Part shown: positions 60,746 through 64,000 of the stretch, piece after piece
Layout: each line of letters opens with the position of its first letter
Position numbering within the stretch: the stretch's first letter is position 1
Origin: Lagopus muta
Lineage: Eukaryota > Chordata > Aves > Galliformes > Phasianidae
Assembly: GCF_023343835.1 (NCBI RefSeq)
Contig: NC_064437.1
Coordinates: 53,394,972-53,458,971, forward strand
Direction of reading: 5' to 3'
DNA length: 64,000 nt
The notes under the pieces: model-generated
Seen by the model: the letters and a program-made list of their open reading frames with translations, nothing else
What the model was told of the DNA's origin: nothing
The model's database searches: none
Program-made: the position numbers and the translations under genes

Positions 60746-62156
60746 GGGTGTGTGGATACTTTTGTAGTTTGGCTGCAGAAGTCGAAAGTCCCAGCCTGTC
60801 TCCTTGGTCTGGGGGAGCTGCTGTCACATCTCGGGAAGACTCAGCTTACTGAAACAGTCCACAGCAAGATGAGCATCTCAGCTCTGCTCACTCTGGGGAG
60901 ATCAAAAGGCCACAGTTACAGGCAGTGGGGTCAAAGTATTGGGCTGGGGACTTCCCATGAGCAAATCATTTTTGCCACTCTGAACTTCTTGCTACATGTG
61001 CAAACCCAATTAATCACAATGCAGTGGTCAGGGTTTGTTAATATTAGGGCTTGGCTGGTTTCAATGCTGGCTGCCAGCAGGCAGAGGCTGAGGTGGAACT
61101 GCAGAGCATAGCAAAGTGCTGGCACTTTTCCTGCTCTCTCTCAGTAGGATTTAGGACAACATCTCCCAATGTGGTCTGTGGGATGCATTCACCTGTACTG
61201 GGTCTTCACTCATACCTACATGCTCAGAAGTAGGAGACAAAATGTGCCCACGGGAGGAGAGGCAGCACTCTATGTTTGCACCAGAAGCGCCCCAGCCTCT
61301 AGCACTGGTTGCCAGCTCAGACCTTTCCAGACAGCTAATCTGGGGTATTTGTGTTGCAGAGCAGATTACTCAGAGCCAAGCAGGGTCACGGTGTCTCCAG
61401 GGGTCAGCCCACAGCCACAGCATGAGTACACAGTGTCAGCCTACTGCCCTACATCCCCACGCCCATTTTGCCATGGACCCCTCTGAGCATCTCCCAGCTT
61501 CACATCTGGGAGTTCTTCCCTGTAGTGAGAGCAGCTTCGAGGCATGTCCTGCAGCCCCAGCTTCCTGGAGGAGTTATTCTCTTTGTCTCCTTTTCCCTTT
61601 TCCAGATCTGACTTAAAACAGAGATTGGGATGACTCACAGAGAGCAAAGATCCCATGACTGTTTTCCCAAGAGCCAGGATATTAGTCCTTGTATCCTGGC
61701 CATATTCCAGCTCGGGAAATTACCTTCTGCCTCCCCAGTCCCCCCTGTGGTTTCAATTGGATGCAGGCTTCTTCGTGCTTTTGCTGAAACTGCTGCATGC
61801 AGTGAAGCAGCTGCTGCGGGAGGTGGGTGATGGGGTGATGAGGTGACGAGGTGCACCTTGGGGTGCTGGGGCAGAGCAAGGGGGAACAGGATCACTACTG
61901 CACCCAGCGCTGCTCCTGGCCCCAAACCATTCTCTGCCCCCAAACTCAGGCCTCTCTTCTCCCCTTTCCTGCTGCAGACCCAGATGGATTTTACTTTGCT
62001 TTCCACCACGTTGCTGGCCAGGCACCATGCACTTGCTTGCTTTCCTTGTACACACCTGGACATGGGTTCCATATTCCCTTTGTGCACTGCAGAATATCTC
62101 TGGACTATGGGCCATTACAGGACTTGTCCATGTGGTAACGGCTGTGGGAGAATGGG
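60746..62156. other. Intergenic, nothing specific
   Basis: No gene or recognised repeat is seen. Overlapping frames at 61635-62115 on both strands are in GC-rich sequence without domains. Confidence 0.48.
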
Positions 62157-62218
62157 CAGGAGGATGGAAGGTTGGATGGTTGGACGGATGGGTGACTGAA
62201 TGGATGGGTGAATGGAAT
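62157..62218 (+). repeat. Degenerate GGAT-type tetranucleotide array
   Basis: Imperfect units (GGATGGAAGG, TTGGATGG, TTGGACGG, ATGGGTG, ATGGATGG) over about 60 bases. It is the same basic unit as the array 1.4 kb to the left, but older and interrupted. Confidence 0.85.
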
Positions 62219-62714
62219 GCATGACGCCACCGTGCCTTCAGTGCCAGATCACAGCAGCAGTTAAGAGCACAGCCTGTCTAAAGAAATAGGAAGACAAGAG
62301 AGAGCCCTGCTCCACCCTAAATGCTGAGGCTAGGGCTCTGCCCATGGTGGGACCCATTTTACACAGCTTCATCCTACGGAAGGCACCAGTGCACCCCACT
62401 TGCAGAGCCACCCAGTGCTGTGACACAGATCAAATCCCAGCAGCCAGCAACCCTGGCGCAGGAACCAAATCCCAGAGGTCTCCAGGCAGAAATTCTTCAA
62501 CCTTGAGTTAAAAATGCAACACTGTTGAGCAGCCAGAGTTTGTGCAGGGCTCTTTGCCAGAATCTATACAAGCAAATTACTTTACTGTCAGGAATACAAC
62601 AGGAGACAGAGGGAGAGAAATCCCCTGCCTGGGCACTCTGGAGACAGACCTGGAGTGCTTGGATTAATGCAGCCATCTCGTTGACATCCCCCGACATCTG
62701 GGGAATGCAAAAAT
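62219..62714. other. Intergenic, nothing specific
   Basis: I see no gene, RNA or repeat here. Confidence 0.5.
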
Positions 62715-62865
62715 AAGAGCAGTAAACCCTTAAAGTCATTGAGTAGATGTGATTTGTGGATAAAATATAATATACAGTGAAAGGTGGGGACAAAATGGCC
62801 TTTAATGAAGTGTCTTGGAGGAAATCCTGTGTGTTTGAGCGCGTGCATCGAGGAGAGGTGTTTAT
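62715..62865. promoter_or_regulatory. Candidate conserved non-coding element
   Basis: Unique sequence with CAGTAAACCC, GATAAAATATAATATACAG, GGCCTTTAATGAAG and GAGCGCGTGCATCGAGG. AT-rich cores sit beside retained CpGs. Confidence 0.33.
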
Positions 62866-63669
62866 ACCTACACACACATCCTTTTACACATCTGTAAAAT
62901 GTGCTGTTGGGAGCACAGCAGCAGGACCCCTGATCCCCTCCAGCGGCACACCCCTAAAACAGGCACCCAAACCCCGCTCCGTCACACACTGCTGCTCAGG
63001 TTTAAGCTGGGAGCTGGAGGAGAGGCTTATTTTAGAAGTGAGTTGTTTTTGCAGCGGTGCAAAGGCGAGAGAGGAGACAGCGGGATCATTTCAAGGGAAA
63101 CCCCCTGAGCACAGGCCCAGGCTAATTTTAGGAGCCAGAACATCCTGGAGCTGTGACAAGGAACTAATGGGGACAGCACAGCAGCAGGACGGCCGCGTAT
63201 GGATTGCTGCTGAGAGCTAGGTGGGTGCGCTTTGGCAGCATCCAGCTCACTGCTCCATGCCTTGCTTTCCCCGTCCCCAGGTGGGGATGCTGCCTCTGCA
63301 TTGCTGAAGTGGTGACATCCCTCCCTGCGGCCTGCTGAGCTAGGAGCCAGCCCTACCCCAAGCTGATCTATAACTAATTCACTTACAACACGATTGCAAT
63401 ATTGATTCCCAAACTGCTTTGCAGACAGTGCTAAAATGCGCGGGTGCGTTCAGTGGGGAAGAGGCTGACAAAGAGCTGCGATGCGGGGAGAGCATGGGTC
63501 AGAACCCACACTGGTGGGGGAGGATGGGGTGATCTCAAAGGGACTCTGGGGGACACTGCCATCCCCCTGCCCTGCTCGCACCGCAGCCCTAAGGGTCAGT
63601 CATGTTGCTGTTGCAAAGGCTCAGCTCAGCTGGAGGAAAGTTCCACTTGGACAGAGCACAGCAGAGGGG
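62866..63669. other. Intergenic, nothing specific
   Basis: No gene is seen. Around 63366-63450, TATAACTAATTCAC and CGATTGCAATATTGATTCC are followed by CGCGGGTGCG, a possible small element too short to call separately. Confidence 0.45.
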
Positions 63670-63900
63670 AAAAGTGATCTTAAACTGGCAAAAATAGAGC
63701 ATCGGCCTCATATAATTTCTGTGAAAACAAGATTTATTGAAGTTCTGTCTGTGGAAATCACTGTAGAGTGGAACATTCAACGCATGGATTCGATCACTGA
63801 CTCATACCCTACTACATTTTTCATTAGGAAAAAATATTGGCTGGGAAAGTTTGACCTCATAATCTCTGCATTTTAAACAATAACCAAGGAAAACAGAAGT
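63670..63900. promoter_or_regulatory. Candidate conserved non-coding element at right edge
   Basis: AT-rich unique sequence with CATCGGCCTCATATAATTTC, AGATTTATTGAAG, GGATTCGATCACTGACTC and TTTTCATTAGG. No repeat or coding signal is seen. The last 100 bases of the window are ordinary. Confidence 0.35.
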
Positions 63901-64000
63901 GACTGGCCAAGGCAATCTCTTCCACCTCCACACCAAGGCAGGAGCTGAAATTTGCTGTTCAGGATCAGAGCTGTCTGATGCGACCCCTGGCCAGAAGCTT

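Noticed and set aside
60419..61111. 230-codon plus-strand reading frame, the longest in the window
   Set aside because: Its middle is the GGAT microsatellite (W-M-D-G repeats) and the rest has no domain or codon bias.
17961..64000. Search for LBX1 homeobox exons
   Set aside because: No homeodomain-encoding frame was found on either strand; LBX1, if colinear, lies beyond the right edge.
1..64000. CRISPR arrays, bacterial operons, tRNA or rRNA genes, endogenous retroviruses
   Set aside because: No spaced direct repeats, no tRNA box pattern, no rRNA sequence and no LTR pair or retroviral frames were seen; the composition and repeats are avian nuclear DNA.

Overview
This is non-coding-rich nuclear DNA from a bird, most likely a galliform such as chicken. 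The evidence is a scatter of truncated CR1 retrotransposons ending in the ATTCTATG-type tail (CATAGAAT on the opposite strand), a compact CpG-island promoter, and one recognisable vertebrate gene start. There are no bacterial-type operons, no CRISPR array, no phage and no long intact reading frame.

The anchor is on the minus strand at 17586-17539. Sixteen codons read MDPAEAVLQEKALKFM and are followed directly by a GTGAGG splice donor. I recognise this as the first coding exon of BTRC (beta-TrCP1, the F-box/WD40 substrate receptor of an SCF ubiquitin ligase). The gene runs leftward, so bases 1-17538 are the 5' part of BTRC intron 1. No later BTRC exon was found in the window. The exon lies in a CpG island (about 17215-17960) with an NRF1 palindrome, two inverted ZNF143-type ACTACA..TCCCAG motifs, GC boxes and no TATA box. 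A 53-codon upstream reading frame overlaps the BTRC start.

From about 17.96 kb to the right edge (about 46 kb) lies DNA upstream of BTRC. In vertebrates with the ancestral gene order the next gene this way is the homeobox gene LBX1. No LBX1 exon is visible, so the stretch is best read as part of the LBX1-BTRC intergenic region, which may carry long-range enhancers. Several blocks (notably 37.1-37.6, 41.9-42.25 and 52.0-52.5 kb) have the look of conserved non-coding elements: repeat-free, few CpG-decay products, many TAAT/TTAAT homeodomain-type cores. These calls are by eye and need alignment.

Repeats: fourteen CR1 or older CR1/L3-like pieces, eleven of them in reverse orientation and only one inside the BTRC intron; a possible reverse-transcriptase relic at 18836-19051; an 18-bp minisatellite near 29.9 kb; GGAT tetranucleotide arrays at 60.7 and 62.2 kb; a 20-base poly-C run at 55.1 kb. 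One exon-like stretch on the minus strand (54298-54454) has an acceptor, strongly G/C-biased third positions and a predicted membrane segment, and is the only hint of an unannotated coding exon. I found no convincing new biological system.
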